From assembly GCF_003469185.1 (NCBI RefSeq), contig NZ_QSIL01000004.1, positions 186,001 through 250,000 of the forward strand: a stretch of DNA of 64,000 nt, read 5' to 3'. The first letter of the stretch is position 1. Each line of letters starts with the position of its first letter. Positions 1-8,446 of the stretch are shown piece after piece. The translations under genes were made by a program, and so were the position numbers. The DNA comes from Collinsella sp. AM34-10. GTDB lineage: Bacteria; Actinomycetota; Coriobacteriia; Coriobacteriales; Coriobacteriaceae. The notes under the pieces were generated by a model, which saw only the letters and a program-made list of their open reading frames with translations, did no database searches and was not told the DNA's origin.

Positions 1-2343
1 ATTGCCGGCAACAGTGCTCCTAGTGGCGGTGGTGTGTATGCTAAAGACTCCACGGTCAACATAACTAATGGCGTAATCTCCGGCAACAGCACGCTTGCTA
101 CTGGTGTTGGTTTCGGCGGCGGCATCATGGCCGAAGGCGGCAGCGTTACTGTTTCTGGTGGCTACATTACTAACAATAAATATGCCAATTACTGTGGTAA
201 CGATGGTAATGGCGATCATGGCGGTGCTGGACTTGCCGCTAAAAACGGTACTCATGTCACCATTTCGGGCGGCCAGATCACGGGCAACTATTCTGAGGAA
301 GCCGGCGGCGGCGTCTATGTGACCGACATCGAACACCAAGGGGCGAGCTCGCGCAAGACAATGGCATGGCTCAACATTACGGGGGGAACTATTGCCTCTA
401 ACGTGAGTTTTCGCTCTGAGGGTGCCGGCATTCGCGTGGGCCAGATGGTTGACGCGATGATAAAAGGAGCGTCAAATTCAAATCCAGTCTATATCACTAA
501 TAACCACTGCATGTCTCGCTTTGACTGGGGTGGAGGCGGCATCTTCGTCCAGGGCGATTCTAAGGTCGCGTCTAATGCTGGTAGGCTATTTGTCTATAAC
601 TCCTATATAAGCAGCAATGAGGCCGGTGGCTACGGTGGCGGCGTTGCGGTTTGCCCGACGGGTAAGACTTTGGTGACAGGCACCGACGGCACGGCGATTT
701 TCGGTAATACTTCTGCCGGAAATGAGCAAAACGCGAACGATTACGAATCCGTGAGTAATACAGGCAATAACGGCACCCCCCATCTTTCCGGCGGTGGTCA
801 CGGTAAGGACCAGGACTCCGACGCCTACAATGCCGAAGTGTTTCGCGAAAACGGCCACGCGGACTTCTTCCTTGCGGCGGAGGGTCATACGACTCCGATC
901 GCGGCGGTGATTGGCAAAATGCTTGGCGGCGGCGATGCTAAGTATCGGGGAAGCTTAGAGCTCCAGAAAGCCATTACTATCCCCGCTAACGGTGGCGTGC
1001 AGGTATATAACAGCATCGGCCTGAGTTCGGATGTTAAGGCTCAAGACCCCGAGGCGATCAATGCGCGAAAGGCTGCGCTAGAGGCGGGCGCGACGTTTAT
1101 CACGGGCAATTATTCCTGGAACCATGGCGGCGGCATCATGTCGAACGGCGACCTGTACATGGGCGCGCCTGAGGACACGTATGTCTATCCGAGCCTCAAG
1201 CTCAAGGCGACCAAGAAGCTGGAAGGCCGCAAGCTCAATGATGGGGAGTTCTCCTTTACGGTGTATCGCAAGGATTCAGACGACCCTTTGGCTGGCACGA
1301 CAGCTGGCACGACATTCAATCGCGACGTTTGCACCGAGGTTGGAACAGCAGCAAATGATGCAGAAGGCAGCATTACGTTTGACCTTGGTGAACAATTCGC
1401 ATCGAGTGGCGCGGGTAACGAAATCACATACTACTTGGTCGAAGATCCCGGTGGTGATTCTGGCATCACGTACGACTCCAGCGTGTATAAGATTGTGGTG
1501 ACGGCCGAAGATACCAAGACCTTGCTCATGTCTGTTCCGAGTAAAGAAAACTCAAGCCAACTGAAGGATCTTTACATCCATAACTACACGATTAAAAACG
1601 TCGGTGTAACCAAGTACGAATTCCGCGAGTCGTCTGGGAAGTGGGAGAACGTAAAAGCGAGGAGCAAGGTGCAGAAGAGTGGAGACTATTATCCAATTAT
1701 CTGTGAGGGCGACTCCACGACTTTCACTAACAAGTTCACTCCGTACGACTCGAAGGGCTCCTGGACGCCTATGGCGACTAAGGTCGTTGAGGGTGGCGAG
1801 ATGAAGGAGTTCACGCTCAAGCTTGCGACCGACACAGATTTTACGGATATCGTTAGCAGCAAGTCCACCACTGCCGACGGCGACAAGTCCCAGACCCTGA
1901 GCTTCGACAAGATTGATTACAAACTCGATCAACTCGACCAGCTCGCGTCTGGCCCCACTGGCCGTGGTGCTTCCAAGACCTTCACGTACTACGTGCGCGA
2001 GAAAGACGACGGTTCGCTGTTCTCGCACTATACGTACGACAAGTCGGTCTATCAGATTACGGTTAACGCGACTGACGACTCTAACCACCATATCGACGTC
2101 ACTGCGACCTACAAGCAGATTCAGGATCGTGATGGCAATGAAGTGACCACTGACACGCCCCACGACCTCACCGGCAAGTCCACTCCCACCTTCACCAACA
2201 CCTACTCCACCTCTTTGCCCCTTTCTGGTATGTCGGGCGTCACTCTGACGTACCTTGCCGGCGCGGCGGTGCTTTGCGCTGCTGCGGCCTGGATGCACAT
2301 TCGTCGCAAGGCGAATGCGAAGGGAGGCGAGCGTCGTGAATAA
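1..2343 (+). CDS. Beta-helix surface protein with pilin-type domains (5' truncated)
   Basis: The frame is open from base 1, so the start lies outside the window; 780 residues are visible. Residues about 1-270 are Gly/Asn-rich repeats of the kind 'ITNN...GGGV', typical of right-handed parallel beta-helix adhesins. Two Spy0128-like pilin domains follow, starting near residues 396 (LKATKKLEGRKLNDGEFSF) and 591 (MATKVVEGGEMKEFTLKL); this family usually forms Lys-Asn isopeptide bonds. The C-terminus (from about residue 739) is a sorting signal: LPLSG, a hydrophobic segment, then RRK. It overlaps the next pilin by 8 bp and lies upstream of a class C sortase, so it is probably the tip or adhesive subunit of a covalently assembled pilus. 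Domain identity is well supported; the tip role is inferred from gene order. Confidence 0.85.
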   Translation: MAGNSAPSGGGVYAKDSTVNITNGVISGNSTLATGVGFGGGIMAEGGSVTVSGGYITNNKYANYCGNDGNGDHGGAGLAAKNGTHVTISGGQITGNYSEEAGGGVYVTDIEHQGASSRKTMAWLNITGGTIASNVSFRSEGAGIRVGQMVDAMIKGASNSNPVYITNNHCMSRFDWGGGGIFVQGDSKVASNAGRLFVYNSYISSNEAGGYGGGVAVCPTGKTLVTGTDGTAIFGNTSAGNEQNANDYESVSNTGNNGTPHLSGGGHGKDQDSDAYNAEVFRENGHADFFLAAEGHTTPIAAVIGKMLGGGDAKYRGSLELQKAITIPANGGVQVYNSIGLSSDVKAQDPEAINARKAALEAGATFITGNYSWNHGGGIMSNGDLYMGAPEDTYVYPSLKLKATKKLEGRKLNDGEFSFTVYRKDSDDPLAGTTAGTTFNRDVCTEVGTAANDAEGSITFDLGEQFASSGAGNEITYYLVEDPGGDSGITYDSSVYKIVVTAEDTKTLLMSVPSKENSSQLKDLYIHNYTIKNVGVTKYEFRESSGKWENVKARSKVQKSGDYYPIICEGDSTTFTNKFTPYDSKGSWTPMATKVVEGGEMKEFTLKLATDTDFTDIVSSKSTTADGDKSQTLSFDKIDYKLDQLDQLASGPTGRGASKTFTYYVREKDDGSLFSHYTYDKSVYQITVNATDDSNHHIDVTATYKQIQDRDGNEVTTDTPHDLTGKSTPTFTNTYSTSLPLSGMSGVTLTYLAGAAVLCAAAAWMHIRRKANAKGGERRE

Positions 2344-4006
2344 GAAAGTTTGCTCCTTCCCGATCTTGTTTGCGCTGCTTGCCCTCCTGATCGGCATCTG
2401 CGCGGTTGTGTTCCCCGCATCCGCGCAGGCCGCGCCGACCTCGACCGGTTCCATCACTGTGAGCGGCACCGTGGCGAGCAGCTACGACGCCTACCAGATC
2501 TTTAGCGCCAACGTCGTCGACGGCGACAGCGACGCCAGGATCGCCACCGACCTCGCCTGGGCAAGCGACGCCGCGCGCGACGCCGTCCTGCCCGTGCTGC
2601 ACAGCGCCGGCATGCCCAATTCCCAGACCACCGCGCAGGAAGCTGCCGAGTGGCTCAACGCCGATTCCCACCTTACGAGCGCGCTGAGCGCACAGCTCGC
2701 TCGTTCCCTCCAGAGCTCTGGCGTCGTGTTCGTGGCCCTTAACGCGGGCACGGAGGCCAAGCTGCCCTGCGGCTACTGGCTCATCGTCGCCGACGACGCC
2801 ACTATCGCCCAGGGCGAGGCCGGCACCGCGCCGATCATGGCCCTGGTGGGCGGCAGCGCCGTCACCGTCAAGCCCAAGGCGGCGACCCCCAAGGTCGCCA
2901 AGCACGTGCTGGAGGACAGCACCGACGCCTGGCAGAAGGCCGCCGACGCCACGGTCGCCGATGACCTGTACTGGCGCCTCTCTGCCACGGTCCCGGCGGG
3001 TCTTACCGCCTACGACACCTATACGGTGCGGTTCGTCGACACCATGAGCGCGGGACTCGACCCCTCCAAGGTGGCCGCGAGTATGCGCGTGTACGCGGCG
3101 GCGGGCGCGGACGGCGGCTTTGACACGGTCCAGACCGGCAAGGACGGGCGCGCCGGCACCGACCCCGCGAAGGGCTGGACCGATATCACGGCCCAGTGCG
3201 CCACCAAGGTAGCGGCCGACGGCAAGACCTTCACCGTGCGCACCGGCGACCTGATCGCCGCACTCGGCGGGGCCGACGCCTTCACCGCGGGCGCCCGCGT
3301 GGTCGCCGTGTACAACGCGCCGCTCAACAGCGCATGCAACCACGGCATCGCGAAGGGCAACCCCAACGAGGTCTACCTGCGCTACCCGCGCTCTCCCTTT
3401 GCCGATCAGTCCGGCGACGCGGGCTTCACCCGCACGCCGAGCGAGGATGCGTGCGCCTACACCTGGGATCTCGCGCTCACCAAGCGCGGCAGCGACGGCG
3501 ACAAGCCGCTTGCCGGGGCGGTCCTGAGCATCGCCGACGACCGCGGCCGCACGCTGGCGGCCGACGGCACGTGGGATGCGGAGGGCAAGGCCACCGTCAC
3601 CACGGGCGAGGACGGCCGCGTGACCGTCTCGGGCGTGGACTCGGGCAAGCTGGAGGTCCGCGAGCTCAAGGCGCCCAAGGGCTACACCGCCTTTGAGGGC
3701 ACGCGCTCCGTGACGGTCAAGGCTGAGGGCCTGGACGTCGACCAGGTGGCCGCCGCCAAGCCCAAACTCACCATCACGGCCGAGTCGCCCCTGCGCGCCG
3801 ACAGCGCGGACGGGTCGACGGGCAGCCTGGAGGCGTCGCTCATCAACACGCCCACCGGCACACCCCCTAGCATTACCACCGGAGGCTTTATGCCCTCGAC
3901 TGGCGATATGGCAATGTACGCCGCGGCCGCCGCAGCGGTCGCCGGAGCCGCGCTCCTCGTGGTCGCGCTCCTGGTCAAGCGGGGAGGTGGCAGCCATAAA
4001 GAGTAG
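2336..4006 (+). CDS. LPXTG-like fimbrial subunit (minor pilin)
   Basis: A 556-aa secreted surface protein. I chose the GTG at 2336 because GGGAGG lies just upstream and the product then begins with a clean signal peptide (MNKKVC, a hydrophobic stretch, cleavage near ASAQA-AP). The longer upstream frame overlaps the previous gene. A pilin-type N-domain contains a Lys in VKPKAATPK, the position used as pilin linkage motif in related fimbriae. Near residues 385-465 is a SpaA-like collagen-binding-B fold (KPLAGAVLSI ... LEVRELKAPKGY). The C-terminus has MPSTG at 519-523, a long hydrophobic helix and KRGGG, a non-canonical sorting signal. It is translationally coupled to the beta-helix gene. A minor or basal pilin role is inferred. 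Confidence 0.85.
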   Translation: MNKKVCSFPILFALLALLIGICAVVFPASAQAAPTSTGSITVSGTVASSYDAYQIFSANVVDGDSDARIATDLAWASDAARDAVLPVLHSAGMPNSQTTAQEAAEWLNADSHLTSALSAQLARSLQSSGVVFVALNAGTEAKLPCGYWLIVADDATIAQGEAGTAPIMALVGGSAVTVKPKAATPKVAKHVLEDSTDAWQKAADATVADDLYWRLSATVPAGLTAYDTYTVRFVDTMSAGLDPSKVAASMRVYAAAGADGGFDTVQTGKDGRAGTDPAKGWTDITAQCATKVAADGKTFTVRTGDLIAALGGADAFTAGARVVAVYNAPLNSACNHGIAKGNPNEVYLRYPRSPFADQSGDAGFTRTPSEDACAYTWDLALTKRGSDGDKPLAGAVLSIADDRGRTLAADGTWDAEGKATVTTGEDGRVTVSGVDSGKLEVRELKAPKGYTAFEGTRSVTVKAEGLDVDQVAAAKPKLTITAESPLRADSADGSTGSLEASLINTPTGTPPSITTGGFMPSTGDMAMYAAAAAAVAGAALLVVALLVKRGGGSHKE

Positions 4007-4114
4007 CTGGCAGCCCCACAGAGAGCGGGGCGAGACGTAGCGAAGTAGATGCTAAGACACAGACAGATGATGACCGATCGAATTGGAATCAAACGGAAAG
4101 TAGAGGAAAAGAAG

Positions 4115-5872
4115 ATGAGCATGAACAAGAATATCGCACGCCTGGCAGTAACCGCCGGCCTCACAGCAGCGTTGAGCTTCGGCGGCGTGATGGCCCCGGT
4201 GACCATGGCGTTTGCTGCTGAGGGTACGCCGACGGTGGCCACGGACGGCAATGTAAAGATTGACGAGAAGACCTATAAGGACACAACCTTTAAGGGTATC
4301 CAGATTTTCACGGCAAAGGTTACGCAGAATTATGATGGAAGTGCCTGGTCTGGCGATAAGACCCTTTCCGATATTGATTGGGCGTCGCCTGATGTTATGA
4401 GTGTTGTGACTAGTGCATTTGCTGACGTCGTGGGGGCTCCTGCTGCGAATGCAGGCGCTCAGGCTTGGGCCAAGTACATTAAAGAAAATGCCGGTGATAA
4501 AGTTGGCCAGACTGCCAAGGTTGACGCTGGCTCCACGTTGGATAAGATTGCTGCCGCACTTGAGGGTTCGACTCTAACCTGGACAACCCCAGGCGATTCC
4601 AGCAAGGGAGACTTTAAGGCTTTAAACACCGGCTATTGGCTCTTTGTGACTGCAAATGTTGGTTCGACCACATCTAGCGATTTGGCCAACGGCAATACCG
4701 ACGCCTATACCTCGCCAATCTTCACTGTCGTCGGTGGTGAAGATGTAAAGGCGGAGCCCAAGAAGGATGTCCCCAACGTGACCAAGGCCGTCAAGGATGA
4801 CAAGGACGGCAAGTTTGTTACGGACGATAGCAAGAATGTTTTCATCGCAGCCAACAAGGCCGCCGACTCCGCTGCTGAACAGCTTGTTGAATATCAGCTT
4901 GCCGGCACTGTGGCTAGCAACATTAACACATACGTCAAGTACAGCTACACTTTCACCGACAATCTTCCCTCCACGATGGTGCCGAATCTTAATGGAAATA
5001 ACCCGGTCGTTGAGGTCAAGATTAACGATTCAGTCGTAGATCCCACTTGCTACAGTGCGGCCTATGTCCCGGGGAAAAGCACGAATATGCTCACTGTTTC
5101 CTTCGAAAACCTCAGAGAAGCAAAGGATACGGCTGGCAATCCTATCACCGTTGACGGTAGTTCGACAGTCTATGTGAACTACAAGGCCAAACTGGATGCC
5201 AACAAGATTACGCAGGATATGCTCGGCAAGGCCCAGGTGAACAATGTCAAGTTGACCTATTCCAACAACCCGCACACCAATGGCACCGGTACCACGGTTG
5301 ACCATCCGGCCTACGACTACACCTATGGTATCGATGTCACCAAGGTTGGTAGCGACGAGGACAAGACTGGCAAACCCAAGACCCTCGAAGGCGTTCAGTT
5401 CACGCTGCAGGAGAAAGACTTCAGCGAATTTATCAAGGCCGACGGTACCACGACGTCAAATAAGGATGATGCAATTCTGACGACCGACAGCAACGGCAAG
5501 ATTAACGTTGTCGGTCTCGACGAGGGCACCTACGTTCTCACTGAGGTTAAGCCTGCGCCCGGCTACAACAACTCCGCGGCAAACGGCGTGACCTTTACTA
5601 TCAGCCGCACGCTCAATCAGGACGGTGCGGATGTGACGCCCGACACTACGAGCGCCATTGTAGCAGGTCAAGATGTTGTCCAGCAGAACTCCGCGAAAGC
5701 TGAAGTCGGCAAGCTCAGCTTTACCATTGTCGACCAGAAGGGCTCCGGCCTCCCGCTGACCGGTCTCAACGGCGTGACCTTCACTTGGATCGCTGGTGGC
5801 GCGGTTCTGTGCATCGGTGTGGCGCACCTCATCCGCAGCCGTAAGCAGGCCGAGGAGTCCGAGCAGGAGTAA
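4115..5872 (+). CDS. Major pilin, isopeptide-forming fimbrial protein
   Basis: A 585-aa protein starting at ATG 4115 (second ATG at 4121), preceded by AGAGGAAAAG. It has an N-terminal signal peptide (KNIARLAVTAGLTAALSFGG..., cleavage after AFA-AEG). It resembles D2-type isopeptide-forming fimbrial proteins: an N-domain ending in a Lys-containing AEPKKDVPNVTK segment near residues 214-225 (candidate pilin-linkage Lys), a middle domain, and a SpaA-like domain around 400-500 (LEGVQFTLQEKDF ... GTYVLTEVKPAPGY). The C-terminus has LPLTG at 546-550, a hydrophobic helix and RSRKQ. Its codon usage is noticeably less GC-biased than that of the minor pilin, as for the first gene. It is followed by a terminator, and the sortase lies 1 kb downstream. 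Probably the polymerised shaft subunit. Confidence 0.87.
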   Translation: MSMNKNIARLAVTAGLTAALSFGGVMAPVTMAFAAEGTPTVATDGNVKIDEKTYKDTTFKGIQIFTAKVTQNYDGSAWSGDKTLSDIDWASPDVMSVVTSAFADVVGAPAANAGAQAWAKYIKENAGDKVGQTAKVDAGSTLDKIAAALEGSTLTWTTPGDSSKGDFKALNTGYWLFVTANVGSTTSSDLANGNTDAYTSPIFTVVGGEDVKAEPKKDVPNVTKAVKDDKDGKFVTDDSKNVFIAANKAADSAAEQLVEYQLAGTVASNINTYVKYSYTFTDNLPSTMVPNLNGNNPVVEVKINDSVVDPTCYSAAYVPGKSTNMLTVSFENLREAKDTAGNPITVDGSSTVYVNYKAKLDANKITQDMLGKAQVNNVKLTYSNNPHTNGTGTTVDHPAYDYTYGIDVTKVGSDEDKTGKPKTLEGVQFTLQEKDFSEFIKADGTTTSNKDDAILTTDSNGKINVVGLDEGTYVLTEVKPAPGYNNSAANGVTFTISRTLNQDGADVTPDTTSAIVAGQDVVQQNSAKAEVGKLSFTIVDQKGSGLPLTGLNGVTFTWIAGGAVLCIGVAHLIRSRKQAEESEQE

Positions 5873-5972
5873 CGCTCACCCACCCATCCCTTTGGCAGGT
5901 GGGATGTGATGGCCATGAGACTTGCGGACACTTTTCTCGTCCATCGACGTTCTTGCTTTGCCATTCTCTTTA

Positions 5973-6010
5973 CGGGGCAGACTCCGCACTGGAGTCTGCC
6001 CCGTTTTTTT
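5973..6010 (+). terminator. Rho-independent terminator of the pilin genes
   Basis: A perfect 13-bp stem (CGGGGCAGACTCC with its complement) and 5-nt loop are followed by seven T residues. It lies 100 bp after the major pilin stop, so the pilin genes probably end here and the sortase has its own promoter. Confidence 0.9.
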
Positions 6011-6050
6011 GGGATAGCGCAGCTAGCCTCCATCGTCCGATGCGGACTCA

Positions 6051-6152
6051 TTCGTCATCGCGTTTCTTGACTCGTATGAGGTTCGGTTTAAGGTCCGTAG
6101 GCGCACGCTCGGTGCGGACGGTGGACGGCATTTGCGTCGAAAGCGCACATAA
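6051..6152 (+). pseudogene. 5'-truncated copy of the 49-aa small membrane protein gene
   Basis: It encodes the same 33 C-terminal codons as the intact gene at 6483-6632 (FVIAFLDSYEVRFKVRRRT then a basic tail) with a few changes, ending in TAA at 6150-6152. Upstream in frame there is a TAG at 6024 and no start codon between. The initiating Met and the first half of the hydrophobic segment are missing. The break falls exactly at the edge of the repeat. Confidence 0.7.
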
Positions 6153-6300
6153 GAATGCCCGGGGGTCGGATCCCGGGCATTTAACAAAAGCTGAAAACTA
6201 GGCCGCCCGTGCTCTCGTACACTTACGCGGGGTGCGTCGTTTCCTGTGGCTATTGTATTCTGAATCGCCCCGCCGATTCGGGACATTTTGAAAACGCAAA
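6051..6300 (+). repeat. Direct repeat copy A (small-protein gene plus flank)
   Basis: This stretch recurs 480 bp downstream (6531-6778) at roughly 85-90% identity by eye. It contains the 3' part of a small gene, then a hairpin with arms AATGCCCGGG/CCCGGGCATT (6154-6182), then about 110 bp of conserved non-coding sequence ending in CCGATTCGGGACATTTTGAA. The similarity runs well past the gene, so the duplicated unit is larger than the reading frame. Confidence 0.85.
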
Positions 6301-6482
6301 CACGTCGGGCAAACCCGGACAATGCGGCCAGGCTCCGCCGGGCGAGGAGCCGTGTGTGTAACTATCGAACAAATGTTTGTCAAAATCGCGTTTACCGGGC
6401 GTTGGTACATACACTCGCAGTAAAATATCCTTGCGACGTATCCCGTGCGCGGGCGGCCGACGACTCGATCGGAGGTCCCCAA

Positions 6483-6632
6483 ATGCTGAAATTCCTTAAC
6501 GCCCTCGCCGCCCTCGCGGCGGTGGGCACGTTCGTCATCGCGTTTCTTGACTCGTATGAGGTTCGGTTTAAGGTCCGTAGGCGCACGCGCGGTGCGGACG
6601 GTAGAAGGCATTTGCGCCGCAAGCGCAAATAA
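6483..6632 (+). CDS. 49-aa small membrane protein with basic tail
   Basis: ATG 6483 is preceded by an excellent ribosome-binding site (GGAGG, 6-nt spacing), which is the main argument for a real gene. The product starts MLKFLNALAALAAV and forms one hydrophobic helix (about residues 3-21), followed by DSYEVRFKVRR and an Arg/Lys-rich tail (LRRKRK at the end). That predicts an N-out or hairpin-like membrane peptide with a cytosolic basic tail. A hairpin (6634-6661) follows the stop. It sits between the pilins and their sortase. I do not recognise a family; a role in pilus assembly or membrane charge is speculation. Confidence 0.65.
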   Translation: MLKFLNALAALAAVGTFVIAFLDSYEVRFKVRRRTRGADGRRHLRRKRK

Positions 6633-6778
6633 GAATGCCCGGGGTTAGAGGCCCGGGCATTTAACAACACCGGAAACTGGTCGCCCGCGCTTTCGATCAC
6701 TTACGCGGGGTGCGTCGTTTCCTACAGACATTGTATCCCGAATTGCCCAGCCGATTCGGGACATTTTGAAAACTCAAA
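6531..6778 (+). repeat. Direct repeat copy B
   Basis: Partner of 6051-6300 at an exact 480-bp offset in the coding part, with small indels towards the end. It covers the 3' two-thirds of the 49-aa gene, its hairpin (arms AATGCCCGGG/CCCGGGCATT, 6634-6661) and the conserved tail up to about 6778. The sequence between the copies (6301-6530) holds the start of the intact gene and a possible promoter. Confidence 0.85.
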
Positions 6779-6891
6779 TGCTGGCTTATCCTCGACTGGA
6801 CGGTGCAGTCTAGCTGCGTTGTCCGGCGCATGAGCTCGCGAATCGGCTATTATTTGTTTAGACAACTTGAGTTGTAGAGGAGTGACCGGCG

Positions 6892-7830
6892 ATGGTGCAG
6901 GGCGCCAAACATATGAAGAGCAATAACGCCGCGGCCGGCGGTGGCTCAAGCCCTCAGCCCAAACCTCAACCAAAGCCCAAGCGCCGTCGCAAGCGACTGC
7001 CGCGCTGGGCCGACCGGCTCATCACCATCGTCATCATCCTTATCGGCGTGGGCCTTATGACCTGGCCGTGGATCTTGGACCGGCTCGAGGCCTCGGGCGT
7101 GTTCAACCAGATCAGCACCGTGTCCAGCACCGTGGACGCGCTATCTGCCGAGGAGCGCGAGCGCATCCTGCTCCAGGCGCGCTCCTTTAACGAGCAGCTG
7201 GCGGGCGAGGCCACCGAGCTCCCCGCCGACCAGATCGAGCCCTACGCCCAGCAGCTCATTTTTGACCGCGACCCCATGATGAGCTGGGTCGAGATCCCCT
7301 CCATCGACGTGAGTATGCCCATCTACCACGGCACGAGCGAAGAAGTCCTTATGGCGGGCGTCGGCCACCTGGAGGGCACGAGCCTGCCGGTGGGCGGCAC
7401 CTCGACGCATTGCGTGCTTACCGCGCACTCGGGCATGCGCAACCTGAGCATGTTCGACGACATCCACTCGCTGGAGCCCGGCGACCTGGTGCTGCTGCAC
7501 ACCATGAACAAGACGCTCGCCTACAAGATGGTGGACTCCGAGGTCGTGCTGCCCGAGGAGATGGAGTCACTGACCATCGAGCCCGGTGCCGACAAGGTGA
7601 CGCTCGTTACCTGCACGCCCTATGGCGTGAACGACCATCGCCTGCTGGTGCATTGCGTGCGCACCAAGTACAACAAGAAGGACGTCGACAAGCAAAAGTC
7701 GCTGGCCGGCCGCCACTGGGGCAAGCGCGAGTTTGCCGTCCTTATCGTGGTCATAGCCATTGTGCTGTTGCTGCTGGACATCGTGATCCACGCGGTCCGC
7801 AAGCGCCGCAAGGCCAAGGCCTCGGCATAA
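6892..7830 (+). CDS. Class C (pilin-type) sortase
   Basis: A 312-aa membrane transpeptidase expected to link pilin subunits through their LPXTG-like signals. ATG 6892 follows AGAGGAG at good spacing. An N-terminal Pro/Lys/Arg-rich cytosolic segment precedes a transmembrane helix (about 43-60). The sortase core carries the catalytic His179 (LTAHSG), Cys241 (VTLVTCTPYG) and Arg250 (NDHRLLV), and a second transmembrane helix (about 281-300) precedes a basic tail, the layout of pilus sortases. The TC-x-P-x-G-x-N-x-x-R pattern is the class C hallmark. It is the only sortase in the window and follows three sorting-signal proteins, so it is the natural pilus polymerase for them. Confidence 0.92.
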   Translation: MVQGAKHMKSNNAAAGGGSSPQPKPQPKPKRRRKRLPRWADRLITIVIILIGVGLMTWPWILDRLEASGVFNQISTVSSTVDALSAEERERILLQARSFNEQLAGEATELPADQIEPYAQQLIFDRDPMMSWVEIPSIDVSMPIYHGTSEEVLMAGVGHLEGTSLPVGGTSTHCVLTAHSGMRNLSMFDDIHSLEPGDLVLLHTMNKTLAYKMVDSEVVLPEEMESLTIEPGADKVTLVTCTPYGVNDHRLLVHCVRTKYNKKDVDKQKSLAGRHWGKREFAVLIVVIAIVLLLLDIVIHAVRKRRKAKASA

Positions 7831-7843
7831 GACATTCTCCAGA

Positions 7844-7878
7844 ACCACCGCAAAGGGGACAGGCACTTTTGTGGTGGT
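7844..7878 (+). repeat. REP-like hairpin with GGGGACAGGCAC loop
   Basis: It starts 13 bp after the sortase stop. Arms ACCACCGCAAA and TTTGTGGTGGT pair with a single G-U (plus-strand RNA) around the loop GGGGACAGGCACT. The reverse complement of nearly the same element follows another stop codon at 41102-41138, so this is a dispersed post-gene repeat. There is no T-run, so it is not a standard intrinsic terminator. Confidence 0.75.
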
Positions 7879-7892
7879 CGGGGCTTCCAAAC

Positions 7893-7949
7893 CATCACAA
7901 CATTCGATGAAAATCGCGATTTGGACGAAAAGCGTCGAATGTTGTGATG
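7893..7949 (+). repeat. Long hairpin with inner palindrome
   Basis: Perfect 15-bp arms (CATCACAACATTCGA and its complement) flank a 27-nt centre that itself contains the palindrome AAATCGCGATTT. The rest of 7831-8134 shows no gene; a TATACT at 8094-8099 may be the -10 box of the gat operon. Confidence 0.7.
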
Positions 7950-8134
7950 CTTTTCGTTGCGGGCGGGACGGTTTTCGCTATGGACGGTGCGGTTTCGCTG
8001 CAGAACCGCCAGCCCGCCGCCTGCCAGCCCGCCGCCCTCGTTACGTTTTCGCTGCATTTGGGTAAAGCATCTGCTCTAAGCGGCGTTGCCTTGTATACTA
8101 GAGCGGTTTATCTGTTATGCGGAAGGGAGCGCCT

Positions 8135-8446
8135 ATGGCACTCAGCGAGAAAGACGTGCGCGGCATCGCCGAGTACGCAAAGATCGCACTGACCGATGAC
8201 GAGCTCACCCAGATGACGTCCTACATGAACGACGCCGTCCAGATGCTCGAGCCCGTCTTGCAATATGACTTGCCCGACGTGGAGCCCACGTTCCATCCCA
8301 TCGGAAGCCTGTCCAACGTGATGGGCGACGACCTGCGCGAGCCCGAGCGCGACCTGCCGCTCGACGTTGCGCTGGAGAACGCCGGCAGCGCGCGCGAGCG
8401 TTACTTCCGCGTGCCGTCCATTTTGGGAGAGGGGGAGAGCGAGTAA
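8135..8446 (+). CDS. gatC: Asp/Glu-tRNA(Asn/Gln) amidotransferase subunit C
   Basis: A 103-aa GatC, the small clamp subunit of the GatCAB complex that converts misacylated Glu-tRNA(Gln) and Asp-tRNA(Asn) to the correct aminoacyl-tRNA. ATG 8135 has GGAAGGGAG five bases upstream. The sequence shows the family pattern: MALSEKDVRGIAEYAKIALT, a helical Met/Leu-rich middle, the DLPDVEPTFHPI segment and a conserved tail near FRVPSIL. Its length is normal. The stop shares one base with the gatA start, so the three subunits are translationally coupled. Confidence 0.95.
   Translation: MALSEKDVRGIAEYAKIALTDDELTQMTSYMNDAVQMLEPVLQYDLPDVEPTFHPIGSLSNVMGDDLREPERDLPLDVALENAGSARERYFRVPSILGEGESE

Noticed and set aside
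2240..3997. 585-aa minus-strand frame opposite the minor pilin
   Set aside because: Antisense shadow; the plus strand has a signal peptide, SpaA domain and sorting signal. Similar long shadows opposite gatA/gatB (8401-11399), metH and MurT-GatD were rejected for the same reason.
5899..6201. 100-aa plus-strand frame after the major pilin
   Set aside because: It crosses the terminator at 5973-6010 and uses a different frame from the recognisable small-protein remnant; no ribosome-binding site.
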